Source of the DNA: Methylopumilus sp947499625
GTDB taxonomy: Bacteria; Pseudomonadota; Gammaproteobacteria; Burkholderiales; Methylophilaceae
DNA length: 64,000 bases
Reading direction: 5' to 3'
NCBI GenBank assembly: GCA_965234475.1
Contig: OZ248397.1
Location: 310,001-374,000 of the forward strand
The notes beneath the pieces were generated by a model. The model was given only the letters and a program-made list of their open reading frames with translations, was not told the origin of the DNA and searched no databases. A program made the translations under genes and the position numbers. Position 1 is the first letter of the stretch, and each line of letters begins with the position of its first letter. Below are positions 15,095-24,433 of the stretch, piece after piece.

Positions 15095-15682
15095 TTATTT
15101 TCTTTTGAGGATGTTTTCAAGGTATCTAGCAATCAAGTCTACTTCAATATTAATTTCACTTCCCTTAGCTAGATTTCCCAAATTAGTTTCCTTAAGGGTA
15201 AATGGAATGATGTTTACTTTAAATTTATCATCTTTGATTGAATTTACGGTAAGACTTACGCCATTTATAGCAACAGATCCCTTTTCAGCAATAAATTTAA
15301 GTAGTTTTTTAGGCGGCTTTATTTCTAAAATCCAACATTGGCTATTAATTTTAATGTCAGTAATTTTTGCTACGCCATCAATATGACCTGTTACAAAATG
15401 GCCACCTACTTTTCCATTGTATAAAAGTGCACTCTCTAAATTTACTAGAGATTTTTCACTAAAAGAGATAGTTCTGCTTAATGTTTCTTCTGACACATGA
15501 AATATAAATTGATTTTTTTGTTTTTTTTGAATGGTAAGGCATATGCCATTGATCGATATGCTATCACCTAAGTTGCTTGCCTTAATTTTATTAGTCTCAT
15601 AGGCAACAGTAATACGAGCATCTTTTTTTAAAGATTCAATTTTTTTTATTAAGCCAATGGATTGAATAATGCCTGTGAACAT
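15095..15682 (-). CDS. ribE: Riboflavin synthase alpha chain
   Basis: Dismutates two 6,7-dimethyl-8-ribityllumazine molecules to riboflavin. The 195-residue protein shows the two repeated lumazine-binding barrels: MFTGIIQSIGLIKKIE ... SINGICLTI (1-97) and GKVGGHFVTGHIDGVAKI ... AINGVSLTVN (98-195). The length is typical. It begins only about 50 bases from the divergent lolC-type gene, which leaves no space for an FMN riboswitch. Confidence 0.96.
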   Translation of the reverse strand: MFTGIIQSIGLIKKIESLKKDARITVAYETNKIKASNLGDSISINGICLTIQKKQKNQFIFHVSEETLSRTISFSEKSLVNLESALLYNGKVGGHFVTGHIDGVAKITDIKINSQCWILEIKPPKKLLKFIAEKGSVAINGVSLTVNSIKDDKFKVNIIPFTLKETNLGNLAKGSEINIEVDLIARYLENILKRK

Positions 15683-15731
15683 AAGGTGATTTTATCAGAT
15701 TAGAATGTATAACCCTGATAAAATAAAGCAA

Positions 15732-17000
15732 ATGTCTTTACTTAACAAATACCTGCCCTTTGAAGCTTGGATTGCTTATAGATATATAAAGTTTAAGCAA
15801 AAAAATAGCTTCATATCTTTTATTTCAATGACAAGCATGGTCGGAATTGCCCTCGGAGTTTCAGCGCTTATTATTATTCTATCTGTTATGAATGGTTTCC
15901 AGGATGAACTTCGAACGCGAATTCTTGGAGTGGCTTCTCATATTGAAATTACAAGCTCAAATAATATATTGACCCATTGGGAAGATTTGACAAAAAAACT
16001 TCATGAATCTCCTGATGTAAAAGGGTCGGCGCCTTATGTAGATGGTCAGGGTATGTTAGTTAGTGAATACGGGAGCCAGGGAATTATGCTTCGAGGGATT
16101 ACATCAGAACTTGAAGGCAATGTTGATGACTTGGAAAAGAAAGTTAAGGTTGGTAAGTTATCTGATTTAAAACCTAATACATTTAATATGATTTTAGGCA
16201 TAGATGCTGCAAAGCAGCTAGGTATCATAGTTGGAGATAAGGTTAATATTTTAATTCCACAAGGCTCTTATACCCCTGCAGGTACATTTCCTAGAATGCG
16301 ACAATTTAATGTTGTAGGTATTTTTGAAATCGGAATGTATGAATATGATTCCGGAATGGCGCTGATGAATCTAGAGGACGCTCAGAAATTCCTTCAAATG
16401 AACGATGCTGTTTCTGGGGTTAGGGTAAAGATTGATGATCTTTTTTTGGCGCCTATAGTTGCAAAAAGACTATCAAACAATCTTTCGGAATCAGGCGTTT
16501 TTTATGTCAGCGACTGGACAAAAAAACACGCGAATTTTTTCGCGGCTGTTCAAATGGAAAAAAAAGTGATGTTTATTATTCTGATGTTAATCATCGCGGT
16601 TGCGGCATTTAATATTGTTTCTACCCTAGTGATGGCAGTGACTGATAAAAGATCAGACATTGCAATTCTTAGAACATACGGAGCGAAGCCTAAAAGCATT
16701 CTATATATATTTATTGTTCAAGGTTCTTTAATAGGGGTAATCGGAACTATCAGCGGGGTATTTTTGGGGACTGTTGTTGCGCTAAATATTCATTTGATCG
16801 TCCCTTTTATTGAGCATTTATTTAACGTTCAATTTTTATCTAAGGATATTTATTATATTTCTGAAGTGCCTTCTAAACTTTTATTTAGTGATGTCATTTC
16901 TATAACCTTTATCTCGATTTTATTATCTATTATTGCCACAATTTATCCAAGCTTAAAAGCTTCTAACACTTCACCTGCTGAGGCGTTAAAGCATGACTAA
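15732..17000 (+). CDS. lolC: Lipoprotein-releasing ABC transporter permease (LolC/LolE family)
   Basis: Inner-membrane subunit of the Lol system that extracts outer-membrane lipoproteins and hands them to LolA. The N-terminus YLPFEAWIAYRYIKFKQ, then FISFISMTSMVGIALGVSALI (first membrane segment), a large periplasmic domain (about 60-270) and three C-terminal membrane segments ending SNTSPAEALKHD are the family pattern. Only one permease gene is present, so it may serve as a homodimer (LolF-like). I take the ATG at 15732 (422 residues); an ATG at 15705 is only 22 bases from divergent ribE. It overlaps lolD by eight bases. Confidence 0.93.
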   Translation: MSLLNKYLPFEAWIAYRYIKFKQKNSFISFISMTSMVGIALGVSALIIILSVMNGFQDELRTRILGVASHIEITSSNNILTHWEDLTKKLHESPDVKGSAPYVDGQGMLVSEYGSQGIMLRGITSELEGNVDDLEKKVKVGKLSDLKPNTFNMILGIDAAKQLGIIVGDKVNILIPQGSYTPAGTFPRMRQFNVVGIFEIGMYEYDSGMALMNLEDAQKFLQMNDAVSGVRVKIDDLFLAPIVAKRLSNNLSESGVFYVSDWTKKHANFFAAVQMEKKVMFIILMLIIAVAAFNIVSTLVMAVTDKRSDIAILRTYGAKPKSILYIFIVQGSLIGVIGTISGVFLGTVVALNIHLIVPFIEHLFNVQFLSKDIYYISEVPSKLLFSDVISITFISILLSIIATIYPSLKASNTSPAEALKHD

Positions 17001-17670
17001 AAAGTTACTTATAACTTGCAAGGATTTATCCAAGATATTTCCTGGTCTAGACGAAGCAATTATTAATAAATTAAATCTTAATATCACCGAGGGGGACCAT
17101 ACGGCTATTGTTGGTGTATCAGGGTCTGGTAAAAGCACTCTCCTTCATCTTATGGCTGGACTTGAAAAGGCCTCGTCCGGACAGGTAAAAATTTTAGATC
17201 AAGATATTTCATTTTTAAGCCAAGATGAATTGGGGTTGTTGAGAAATACACATCTAGGCTTTGTGTATCAGTTTCATCATTTACTTAGTGATTTCAATGC
17301 CATAGAAAATGTTGCAATTCCGCTATTAATTAGAAGGTATGAATACAAACAGGCTTTTAAGGAAGCTGAGGTGCTATTAAAAAAAATAGGTTTAGGTAAA
17401 AGATTGACTCATAAGCCATCCCAGTTATCTGGAGGTGAAAGGCAGAGGGTAGCAATTGCTAGATCTCTAATTACCAAGCCAAAGTGCATTCTTGCAGATG
17501 AGCCTACAGGAAATTTAGATGCAAAAACGGCACATTTTGTATTTGACTTATTGCTTGATTTAGCGAAAGAGAATCATTCAACTCTAGTCTTGGTTACTCA
17601 TGATAATCAGCTTTCATCAAAATTAAAATTTCAATATAAATTAAATCAAGGAAGGCTTAAAAAGACATAA
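16993..17670 (+). CDS. lolD: Lipoprotein-releasing ABC transporter ATPase LolD
   Basis: ATPase driving lipoprotein release from the inner membrane. In 225 residues all ABC motifs are present: Walker A GVSGSGKST (41-49), Q-loop FVYQFHHLL, signature LSGGERQRVAIARSL, Walker B CILADEPTGNLD and the switch His in VTHD. The Q-loop segment YQFHHLLSDFNAIENV is typical of LolD. It starts inside the end of lolC. Confidence 0.96.
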   Translation: MTKKLLITCKDLSKIFPGLDEAIINKLNLNITEGDHTAIVGVSGSGKSTLLHLMAGLEKASSGQVKILDQDISFLSQDELGLLRNTHLGFVYQFHHLLSDFNAIENVAIPLLIRRYEYKQAFKEAEVLLKKIGLGKRLTHKPSQLSGGERQRVAIARSLITKPKCILADEPTGNLDAKTAHFVFDLLLDLAKENHSTLVLVTHDNQLSSKLKFQYKLNQGRLKKT

Positions 17671-17738
17671 GTTGATTTAAGCAATTAACCAGATATTAAG
17701 ATAGAATATTACTCATCAAACACTTGGAGAATTAGAGT

Positions 17739-18341
17739 ATGTGGGAAATTATTTTAGCCGCTGGATGGCCGATTTGGCCGCTCATATTCGCTTCAATCAT
17801 TGCTTTAGCAATTATTGGTGAGCGATTTTGGTCTTTAAGGGTTGAAATTGTTGCCCCAGGCGATCTTCTTCCTGAAGTTCAGAACTTATTAAATCAAGGT
17901 ACGATAAAAAAAGATGTAATTGCAAAAATTAAAGAGCACTCTCTTTTGGGTGAAATATTCGCAAGCGCTCTTATCAATTCAAATACATCCGCAGCTCATA
18001 TTAAAGAAGCTATAGAAGAGTCAGGTAGAGCGGTTAACTACAAGCTTGAAAAATATCTATCAACGCTTGGCACAATTGCGGCAGTTGCCCCTCTTTTGGG
18101 ACTTTTGGGTACGGTAATTGGTATGGTTGATCTTTTTAGTTCATTCACAAACAGTGGTCATGATGTGGCTGTATTTGCAAGAGGTATTTCAGTCGCCCTC
18201 TATAACACTGCAGCAGGAATTGTTGTGGCCGTTCCCGCTATGATTTTTTATCGCTTTTTTAGATCTAAGGTAGATGATTTAATCTTTGATATGGAGCAAC
18301 AAGCTCTTAAGCTGATTGATTCTATGGGCGTTCGTAAATAA
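17739..18341 (+). CDS. exbB: ExbB/TolQ family proton-channel subunit
   Basis: A 200-residue MotA/TolQ/ExbB protein with one N-terminal membrane segment (about 5-30, ILAAGWPIWPLIFASIIALA), a cytoplasmic loop and two further segments (about 105-130 and 150-175) with the family signature LGTIAAVAPLLGLLGTVIGM and TAAGIVVAVPAM. With the next gene (ExbD) it should form a proton-driven motor for energising outer-membrane transport. Placement between lolD and msbA-lpxK is usual in betaproteobacteria. A GGAG sequence sits ten bases before the ATG. Confidence 0.93.
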   Translation: MWEIILAAGWPIWPLIFASIIALAIIGERFWSLRVEIVAPGDLLPEVQNLLNQGTIKKDVIAKIKEHSLLGEIFASALINSNTSAAHIKEAIEESGRAVNYKLEKYLSTLGTIAAVAPLLGLLGTVIGMVDLFSSFTNSGHDVAVFARGISVALYNTAAGIVVAVPAMIFYRFFRSKVDDLIFDMEQQALKLIDSMGVRK

Positions 18342-18357
18342 ATAATTAGGATTACAT

Positions 18358-18771
18358 ATGAATTTTCAACGAGGAAAAAAACATGAAGAGATGGAGTTAA
18401 ACCTTGTTCCTTTAATCGACGTTTTATTAGTTATTATTATTTTCCTTGTTGTAAGTACAACTTTCTCTAGATTTAGCGAATTAAAAATTAATCTCCCCAC
18501 CGCAGAAGCTAATAGTCCTGATAAGAAACCTAACGTTATTAATGTATCTATTACTGCTGAAGGTGTCTACGCTATAAATGACAACCCCCTTCCTAATAAG
18601 AGCCTTGAATCTATTATTGAGGCATTAAAAAATTCAGCAAAAGGTGAAAAAGAAATACCAGTGATTATTAATGCAGATGCAAAATGTGAGCATCAGTCCG
18701 TCATTAACGTCATGGAAGCATCAAGACAGGCAGGGTTAAACCATATTACATTCTCAACAAAAGTTAACTAA
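18358..18771 (+). CDS. exbD: ExbD/TolR family periplasmic motor subunit
   Basis: A 137-residue partner of ExbB: a short cytoplasmic start (MNFQRGKKHEEMELN), one membrane segment (about 17-40) with the proton-carrying Asp in LVPLIDVLLVIIIFLVV, and a periplasmic domain with LPTAEA and VIINADAKCEHQSVI. Sixteen bases follow exbB. A weak stem with a T-run lies after its stop. Confidence 0.94.
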   Translation: MNFQRGKKHEEMELNLVPLIDVLLVIIIFLVVSTTFSRFSELKINLPTAEANSPDKKPNVINVSITAEGVYAINDNPLPNKSLESIIEALKNSAKGEKEIPVIINADAKCEHQSVINVMEASRQAGLNHITFSTKVN

Positions 18772-18793
18772 CCTTTAAAAGGTTTAGTTTTTT
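18770..18793 (+). terminator. Weak terminator-like stem between exbD and msbA
   Basis: AACCT/AGGTT (18770-18774 and 18780-18784, extendable by two AT pairs) is followed by TAG and six T. The stem is short, so it may only reduce read-through into msbA. No ribosome-binding site is visible before msbA. Confidence 0.3.
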
Positions 18794-18802
18794 CTTGGCC
18801 TA

Positions 18803-20557
18803 ATGGCAAAAAATATTAAAAAAATAACTGCATCACAGCCAATTAATTTTAGATATCTTTATAAAAGACTGTTTAAATATACTTGGCAACATAAATTTAT
18901 TTTATCCCTAAGTTTAATTTCATTGATTGTGCTGTCATTAACCAATACAGCATTTCTTGCTATTATTAAAAAAATTACTGACCAAGGATTTGGGTCGGAA
19001 TTTGCAGATAAACAATCTTCTCTAGCTTTACTTCTTCTTTTAGTCATGTCGATAAGAGCCTTGTCAGGATTATTTTCAAGTTATTTTATGAAATCGACTT
19101 CATTGAAGGTTGTTGAAAGTCTTAGATCTGATCTTTTTAAGAAGATTATGATGTTGCCAATGAATTTTTTTGACAAAAATTCATCAAGTCATATTGTCTC
19201 TAAATTAAATAGCGATGTTCAACAACTTTCAAATGTGATTACAGATATAGGGTTTAATCTCATAAAGGATGGGATAAGCTTTATTGGGATTGTTTGCTAT
19301 ATGCTTTATTTGGACTGGAAACTGACGCTAGTATTTTTATTTTTAGCTCCAATCCTGGCCTACTACCTTAAAATAATGTCGCCGAGACTTCGGGCTGCAG
19401 GAACGATTTCGCAGAATGCAAATGGGGAGTTAATCATGGCATCTGATGAAGCTATAGCCGCACAAAGAATTGTTAAAATATTTGGAACAGACCAATACGA
19501 AGTTAGCCGATTCAACCGAATTTCAGAAAAAATAAGGAAAATCCAAGCAAAGCTTATAAGAATTGGAGCTTTAAATTCTTTTACAGTAGAAATTTTAGCA
19601 GGTGTTGCCTTATCAGGAATTGCCTTTTATTCATTTGGTAAATTCTCGGCAGGACAGTTTGCTGCTTTTTTTGCAGCTTTATTGATGATTATTGCCCCAA
19701 TTAAAAGCTTAACCTCAATAAATGACAAAATTCAAATTGCTATAGCAGCTGCTAAAAGCGTATTTGGATTAATGGACGAACCCTCAGAAATTGATCGTGG
19801 CACAAAATCTATTAATCGCGCAAAAGGACGTATAAAAATATCGGACTTATCATTTCGATATCAAAATAGCAAACAAAATATTCTTGAAGAGATCAATTTA
19901 AATATTAAGCCTGGTGAAAAAGTGGCGCTTGTTGGTAAATCAGGCGGAGGAAAAACAACACTTATTAATCTATTACCAAGATTTTATGAAATTGAACAAG
20001 GTGAAATATTTTTAGATGGTATTAATATTAATGATCTAAAGTTAAAAAATCTGCGTAGTCAGTATTCATTGGTAAGCCAAGATACAATTTTATTTAATGA
20101 CACAATCATGAATAACATAGCTTATGGCAGTTTAGATAGGTCCGTAACTAAAGAAGAGGTTAAAAAAGCTGCAATAGCCGCTAATGCATGGGAATTTGTT
20201 GAGCCACTTGAAAATCAACTGGATCATGAGATTGGAGATCGGGGTGTTAGATTGTCAGGAGGTCAGCGTCAAAGAATTTCAATTGCCCGTGCAATTTTAA
20301 AAAATGCACCTATATTGCTTCTCGATGAAGCCACATCAGCACTTGATTCTCATTCGGAGAAATATGTTCAGTTAGCATTGGATAATTTAATGAAAAATAG
20401 GACAACTATAGTCATTGCTCATCGACTGTCTACAATTTTAAATGCTGATCGAATTGTTGTAATTGAAAAATCTAGAATCATTGATATTGGAACACACAAA
20501 GAATTGATCAAAAGATGTAAACATTATTCTATATTGTATAAAAAAGGATTAAAGTAG
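18803..20557 (+). CDS. msbA: Lipid A export ATP-binding/permease protein MsbA
   Basis: ABC half-transporter that flips lipid A-core across the inner membrane. The 584-residue protein has an N-terminal six-helix membrane domain (about 30-325; SSHIVSKLNSDVQQ and SPRLRAAGTISQNANGEL are typical) and a C-terminal nucleotide-binding domain with Walker A VGKSGGGKTTL, Q-loop LVSQDTILFNDTI, signature VRLSGGQRQRISIARAI, Walker B ILLLDEATSALD and the His loop IAHRLST. It lies four bases before lpxK, matching the msbA-lpxK pairing found in many Gram-negative bacteria. Confidence 0.96.
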   Translation: MAKNIKKITASQPINFRYLYKRLFKYTWQHKFILSLSLISLIVLSLTNTAFLAIIKKITDQGFGSEFADKQSSLALLLLLVMSIRALSGLFSSYFMKSTSLKVVESLRSDLFKKIMMLPMNFFDKNSSSHIVSKLNSDVQQLSNVITDIGFNLIKDGISFIGIVCYMLYLDWKLTLVFLFLAPILAYYLKIMSPRLRAAGTISQNANGELIMASDEAIAAQRIVKIFGTDQYEVSRFNRISEKIRKIQAKLIRIGALNSFTVEILAGVALSGIAFYSFGKFSAGQFAAFFAALLMIIAPIKSLTSINDKIQIAIAAAKSVFGLMDEPSEIDRGTKSINRAKGRIKISDLSFRYQNSKQNILEEINLNIKPGEKVALVGKSGGGKTTLINLLPRFYEIEQGEIFLDGININDLKLKNLRSQYSLVSQDTILFNDTIMNNIAYGSLDRSVTKEEVKKAAIAANAWEFVEPLENQLDHEIGDRGVRLSGGQRQRISIARAILKNAPILLLDEATSALDSHSEKYVQLALDNLMKNRTTIVIAHRLSTILNADRIVVIEKSRIIDIGTHKELIKRCKHYSILYKKGLK

Positions 20558-20561
20558 TATT

Positions 20562-21554
20562 TTGAGTGCATACAAGGCTCTTTCCAAGCTACATTATTCA
20601 AAAAGCTCAGCTTCTTTATTGCTTCTTCCTTTATCGGTAATTTTTTACCTAATATCCTCTATTAGAAATTACCTATATCGATTTAATTTTTTAAAGTCTT
20701 TTAAATTAAAGATTCCCGTAATTGTGATTGGAAACATCACTTCAGGCGGCACAGGAAAAACTCCTTTAGTTATTCATCTTGCAAATGAACTAAAGAAAAA
20801 TGGGTACCATCCCGCTATCATAAGTAGGGGATACCGCTCTAAATTGAGCAGCGTGTGCGAAGTTAATAAAACAAGCAATGTAGATGATGTAGGTGACGAA
20901 CCTATTTTGATTCAAAAACATACTCATATGCCAGTTTTTGTTTCAAAAGATAGGGTGTTAGCAGCAAAAACACTTATTAAAAAGTATAAAAAAATAGATG
21001 TGATTTTGTCTGATGATGGACTTCAGCATTATCGTCTAAGACGAGATATAGAAATTCTAGTGATTGACGGTACCAGGAAATTTGGAAATGGATATCTTTT
21101 GCCAGCAGGCCCATTGAGAGAGTCTAAGAAGAAATTGAGTTCCGTAGATGCCATTGTATGCAATCATAAGAAAGTGATACCTGGTAGTTACTTAATGAAA
21201 TATAAGAGTTATTTCTTAATCAATCTAAAGACTAAGCAAAAAATTTCCTTAAATAAAGTTCATTTAGAGAATATTCATGCGGTAGCTGGTATTGGCAATC
21301 CAGATAGATTTTTTAATTATCTCAAGTCATTCAATATAATATTTAATAGCTCGACCTATGACGATCACTATCGATTTACGAAAAAAGATTTTATAAATAT
21401 GAAAGGCAGGAATATTATAATGACTGAAAAAGATGCTATTAAATGTGAGAAGTTCTCTAAAAGTAATTTTTGGTATTTGCCAATCACCGCTGAAATTGAC
21501 TCGAAGTTTACTGATTTTATTTTAAAAAAGTTGAGACATATAACTTATGGATAA
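20562..21554 (+). CDS. lpxK: Tetraacyldisaccharide 4'-kinase LpxK
   Basis: Phosphorylates the 4' position of the lipid A disaccharide at the inner membrane. Of 330 residues, the N-terminal hydrophobic helix (about 15-35) anchors it; the P-loop is GNITSGGTGKTP with the following LVIHLANELKKNG; DVGDEPILI, VILSDDGLQHYRL and the C-terminal MTEKDAIKC are conserved. The start codon is TTG, four bases after the msbA stop, with an AAGGA sequence upstream. The end overlaps the next small gene by eight bases. Confidence 0.95.
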   Translation: MSAYKALSKLHYSKSSASLLLLPLSVIFYLISSIRNYLYRFNFLKSFKLKIPVIVIGNITSGGTGKTPLVIHLANELKKNGYHPAIISRGYRSKLSSVCEVNKTSNVDDVGDEPILIQKHTHMPVFVSKDRVLAAKTLIKKYKKIDVILSDDGLQHYRLRRDIEILVIDGTRKFGNGYLLPAGPLRESKKKLSSVDAIVCNHKKVIPGSYLMKYKSYFLINLKTKQKISLNKVHLENIHAVAGIGNPDRFFNYLKSFNIIFNSSTYDDHYRFTKKDFINMKGRNIIMTEKDAIKCEKFSKSNFWYLPITAEIDSKFTDFILKKLRHITYG

Positions 21555-21729
21555 AAACCTTTTAAAAATTTTAGTTTGTCCAGTTACCAAGGGTCCGCTG
21601 ATCTATAAAAAAGAAAAGAATGAGCTTATATCCAAGTCTGCTAGGCTTGCTTATCCAATCAAGGATGGTATCCCTATCTTGCTCGAAAGTGAAGCGAGGG
21701 CGCTTGAGGATAATGAAGATTATTCATGA
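21547..21729 (+). CDS. ycaR: Trm112/YcaR family small protein
   Basis: A 60-residue protein of the UPF0434/Trm112 family: LLKILVCPVTKGPLIY, then a short beta hairpin, LAYPIKDGIPILL and EARAL. The usual second zinc cysteine near CPxxxG is absent, which is also common in the bacterial short form. The molecular role in bacteria is not settled. It is nearly always found between lpxK and kdsB, as here, with overlaps of eight and four bases. Confidence 0.93.
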   Translation: MDKNLLKILVCPVTKGPLIYKKEKNELISKSARLAYPIKDGIPILLESEARALEDNEDYS

Positions 21730-22475
21730 CATTTAAAATTGTTATTCCAGCGAGATATCAAAGCAGTCGATTAGAGGGAAAGCCTTTGGTAGATATCGGT
21801 GGCATTCCTATGGTGGTACATGTTGTAAAACAGGCATTAAAAAGTGATGCTAATGAGGTTCTGGTTGCTACTGACAATCAAAAGATTTTTGATATTGTAG
21901 ATAAATTTGGTTATAGAGCAGTCATGACTAATGTTAACCATAAATCCGGCACTGATCGCTTAGCCGAGGTTGTTAACTCAGAGGGCTGGCCAGATGATGA
22001 GATTGTCGTAAATGTTCAAGGCGATGAACCACTTATTAATCCAGTATTGATCAACCAAGTTGCCGAATATTTAGATCATGAAAAAGACATACTTGTCTCT
22101 ACAGCATGTCATTCACTTTCGGATTACAACGATTTTATTAATCCAAATAATGTCAAAGTCGTACTAGATAAAAATTCTCATGCTTTGTACTTTAGCAGGG
22201 CTCCTATTCCTTTTCCGAGAGATGAATTTGCTCAAAAGAAGATCGGTAACGAGGGTTTCTACAAACACATTGGTATTTATGCTTATCGCGCTAAATTTCT
22301 AAAGCATTATGAACATATAGGGCAAGCTAAATTGGAGGATATTGAGCGGCTGGAGCAGCTCAGAATACTATATGCTGGTTATAAGATAGGTGTTGTAGCA
22401 TCATTAGATGCTCCATTGGCTGGAATTGATACCCAAGAAGATTTGGAAAGGGTTAGAAAGCTATTCTTTAATTAA
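21726..22475 (+). CDS. kdsB: CMP-Kdo synthetase (3-deoxy-manno-octulosonate cytidylyltransferase)
   Basis: Activates Kdo with CTP for lipopolysaccharide inner core synthesis. The 249-residue protein carries IPARYQSSRLEGKPLVDI (nucleotide-binding loop), ATDNQKIFD, KSGTDRLAEV, VNVQGDEPLI with the metal-binding Asp, YFSRAPIPFPRD and IGIYAYRAKFL. It ends the plus-strand envelope operon and overlaps the end of convergent glnB by four bases. Confidence 0.97.
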   Translation: MTFKIVIPARYQSSRLEGKPLVDIGGIPMVVHVVKQALKSDANEVLVATDNQKIFDIVDKFGYRAVMTNVNHKSGTDRLAEVVNSEGWPDDEIVVNVQGDEPLINPVLINQVAEYLDHEKDILVSTACHSLSDYNDFINPNNVKVVLDKNSHALYFSRAPIPFPRDEFAQKKIGNEGFYKHIGIYAYRAKFLKHYEHIGQAKLEDIERLEQLRILYAGYKIGVVASLDAPLAGIDTQEDLERVRKLFFN

Positions 22476-22810
22476 ATAGCAGATTCACCTATTTCTCCAG
22501 TTCGAATTCTCACCACTTCTTCAATATTACTTACAAAAATTTTGCCATCACCAATTTTACCTGTGTGCGCTGCTGCTGATATTGCTTCGATAACTTTTTT
22601 AACCATTTTGTCTGAAACAATAATATCTAATTTTATTTTAGGTAGAAAATCAATTACATATTCTGCTCCTCTATAGAGCTCTGTATGCCCCTTTTGTCTC
22701 CCGAAACCTTTAACTTCAGTCGCTGTGATCCCGTTGATACCAATCTCAGAAAGAGCCTCCCGCACTTCGTCTAACTTGAATGGTTTTATTACCGCCTCAA
22801 TTTTCTTCAT
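22472..22810 (-). CDS. glnB: Nitrogen regulatory protein P-II
   Basis: A 112-residue trimeric signal protein that senses 2-oxoglutarate and ATP/ADP and, through uridylylation, controls glutamine synthetase and the NtrB kinase. The T-loop holds the modifiable Tyr51 in HTELYRGAEYVIDF. The two P-II signatures (around Tyr51, and at about 83-97 with the TGKIGDGKIFV nucleotide loop) are complete. It is not next to amtB or glnA but lies 22 bases behind nadE, an arrangement seen in other proteobacteria. Confidence 0.97.
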   Translation of the reverse strand: MKKIEAVIKPFKLDEVREALSEIGINGITATEVKGFGRQKGHTELYRGAEYVIDFLPKIKLDIIVSDKMVKKVIEAISAAAHTGKIGDGKIFVSNIEEVVRIRTGEIGESAI

Positions 22811-22832
22811 CTGCTTTCCTTCTTAATATGCA

Positions 22833-24428
22833 TTAATGTTTAAAGGTAATGGGGTATCTTCTATCTTTACCAAAAGCCCTATGCGTAATTTTCGGCCCTA
22901 TAGGACTTTGAGCTCTTTTAAATTCGTTATTATTAATTAGCTTTATAATGTGATTTACGCTTTTACTAGAAAAACCTTTTTTTATAATAGAAGCTACATC
23001 TAAATCATTTTCAACATAGAGTTCAATTATCTTATCAAGAATTTCATATTTAGGGAGACTATTCTGATCACGTTGGTTGGGTCTTAACTCAGCAGTAGGG
23101 GGTCTTTGGATAATTTCATTTGGAATGATGGCTGATATAGAATTTCTATATTGTACTAATTTATAGACCCAAGTTTTGGGCACATCTTTCAGAAGTGCAA
23201 AGCCTCCAACCATATCTCCATAAAGCGTTGTGTAGCCAACAGCAGTTTCACTTTTATTACTTGTTGAAATCACAAGACCATTAAATTTATTAGACAGGGC
23301 CATTAATAAAACACCTCTAATGCGGGCTTGCAAATTTTCTTCCGTCGTATCAAAAGGTTTATTCTTAAATTCGCTAGATAATGTTTCTCTAAAAAGTTTA
23401 AAAATAGGCTGAATATCTATTTCTTTGTAATTAACACCTGTATTTTTAATCATTTTACGAGATTCTGTAATACTGATTTTTGCCGTAAATTCTGATGGCA
23501 TCATAACAGCAGTAATATTTTTTTTAGGAAACGTGTCATTTGCTAATGCCAAAACTAGAGCAGAATCTATACCTCCAGACAAGCCCACAAGTACATTTTT
23601 AAAGTTATTCTTAGTTACGTAATCTTTGAGGGCTAATTTAAGGGCCTCATATAAATGTGCTTCCCTAGTATGTAACTTTTTATGGCTAGTAGTTTTAATA
23701 TTCGTTTTTAAAAATACATCAATAATGGCTGTTTCTTCCTTAAAGAATAATGATTGATGCATAAGTTTTTCTTCTTTACTAACAGCAAATGAACCGCCGT
23801 CAAATATAAGCTCATCTTGGCCGCCAATTGCATTGAGGTAAATAACAGTAGATTTAGTTTCTTTGGCTAACTTAGAAATAATTTTTATTCGAGTATCAGA
23901 TTTTCCTATTTCATAAGGAGATGCGTTAATTACTACAATGCCATCGACTGATTTTTTTTTAAGCAATTTGCTTGGTGATATGCTCCATGCATCTTCACAA
24001 ATAAGCAGGCCAATTTTTAAGCCTTTATGCGTAAAAATAAATGCTTTTTTACCAGGTGCAAAATACCTATTCTCGTCAAACACACCATAATTAGGCAAGA
24101 TTTGCTTAAAATAGGTGCCTTGAATTTTCCCATTAAAAAGTAATGAGGCCGCATTGTATATTCTGCTACCTTTTTTTAATGGGTGCCCTACGATTACCTT
24201 GATAAAAGGTAAGGCCTGCGCGATTTTTTTTAATGCTTTTGAGCATGCCCCAAGAAAATCTTCCCTTAAGACGAGGTCTTCAGGCGGGTAGCCGCATATA
24301 GAAAGTTCTGGAGTAATAAACAATTCAGCTCCTTTTTTAGAAGCCTCCTTAGCGCGCTTAATAATAAGATTGCTATTATTATCAATATCACCAACAAATG
24401 AATTTATTTGTGCTAATGCGATTTTCAT
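22833..24428 (-). CDS. nadE: Glutamine-dependent NAD+ synthetase
   Basis: Amidates deamido-NAD using glutamine. The 531-residue two-domain form has an N-terminal nitrilase-type glutaminase (1-260; catalytic Glu in FITPELSICGYPPEDL, Lys in YFKQILPNYGVFDE, Cys in LICEDAW) and a C-terminal synthetase with the PP-loop VLVGLSGGIDSALVLAL, TSNKSETAVGY and KDVPKTWVY. The nadC gene elsewhere in the window belongs to the same pathway. It is followed by glnB. Confidence 0.97.
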   Translation of the reverse strand: MKIALAQINSFVGDIDNNSNLIIKRAKEASKKGAELFITPELSICGYPPEDLVLREDFLGACSKALKKIAQALPFIKVIVGHPLKKGSRIYNAASLLFNGKIQGTYFKQILPNYGVFDENRYFAPGKKAFIFTHKGLKIGLLICEDAWSISPSKLLKKKSVDGIVVINASPYEIGKSDTRIKIISKLAKETKSTVIYLNAIGGQDELIFDGGSFAVSKEEKLMHQSLFFKEETAIIDVFLKTNIKTTSHKKLHTREAHLYEALKLALKDYVTKNNFKNVLVGLSGGIDSALVLALANDTFPKKNITAVMMPSEFTAKISITESRKMIKNTGVNYKEIDIQPIFKLFRETLSSEFKNKPFDTTEENLQARIRGVLLMALSNKFNGLVISTSNKSETAVGYTTLYGDMVGGFALLKDVPKTWVYKLVQYRNSISAIIPNEIIQRPPTAELRPNQRDQNSLPKYEILDKIIELYVENDLDVASIIKKGFSSKSVNHIIKLINNNEFKRAQSPIGPKITHRAFGKDRRYPITFKH

Positions 24429-24433
24429 GGCTT

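Noticed and set aside
15683..15731. Possible FMN riboswitch in front of ribE-ribB
   Set aside because: Only about 50 bases separate ribE from the divergent lolC gene, far too short for an FMN riboswitch.
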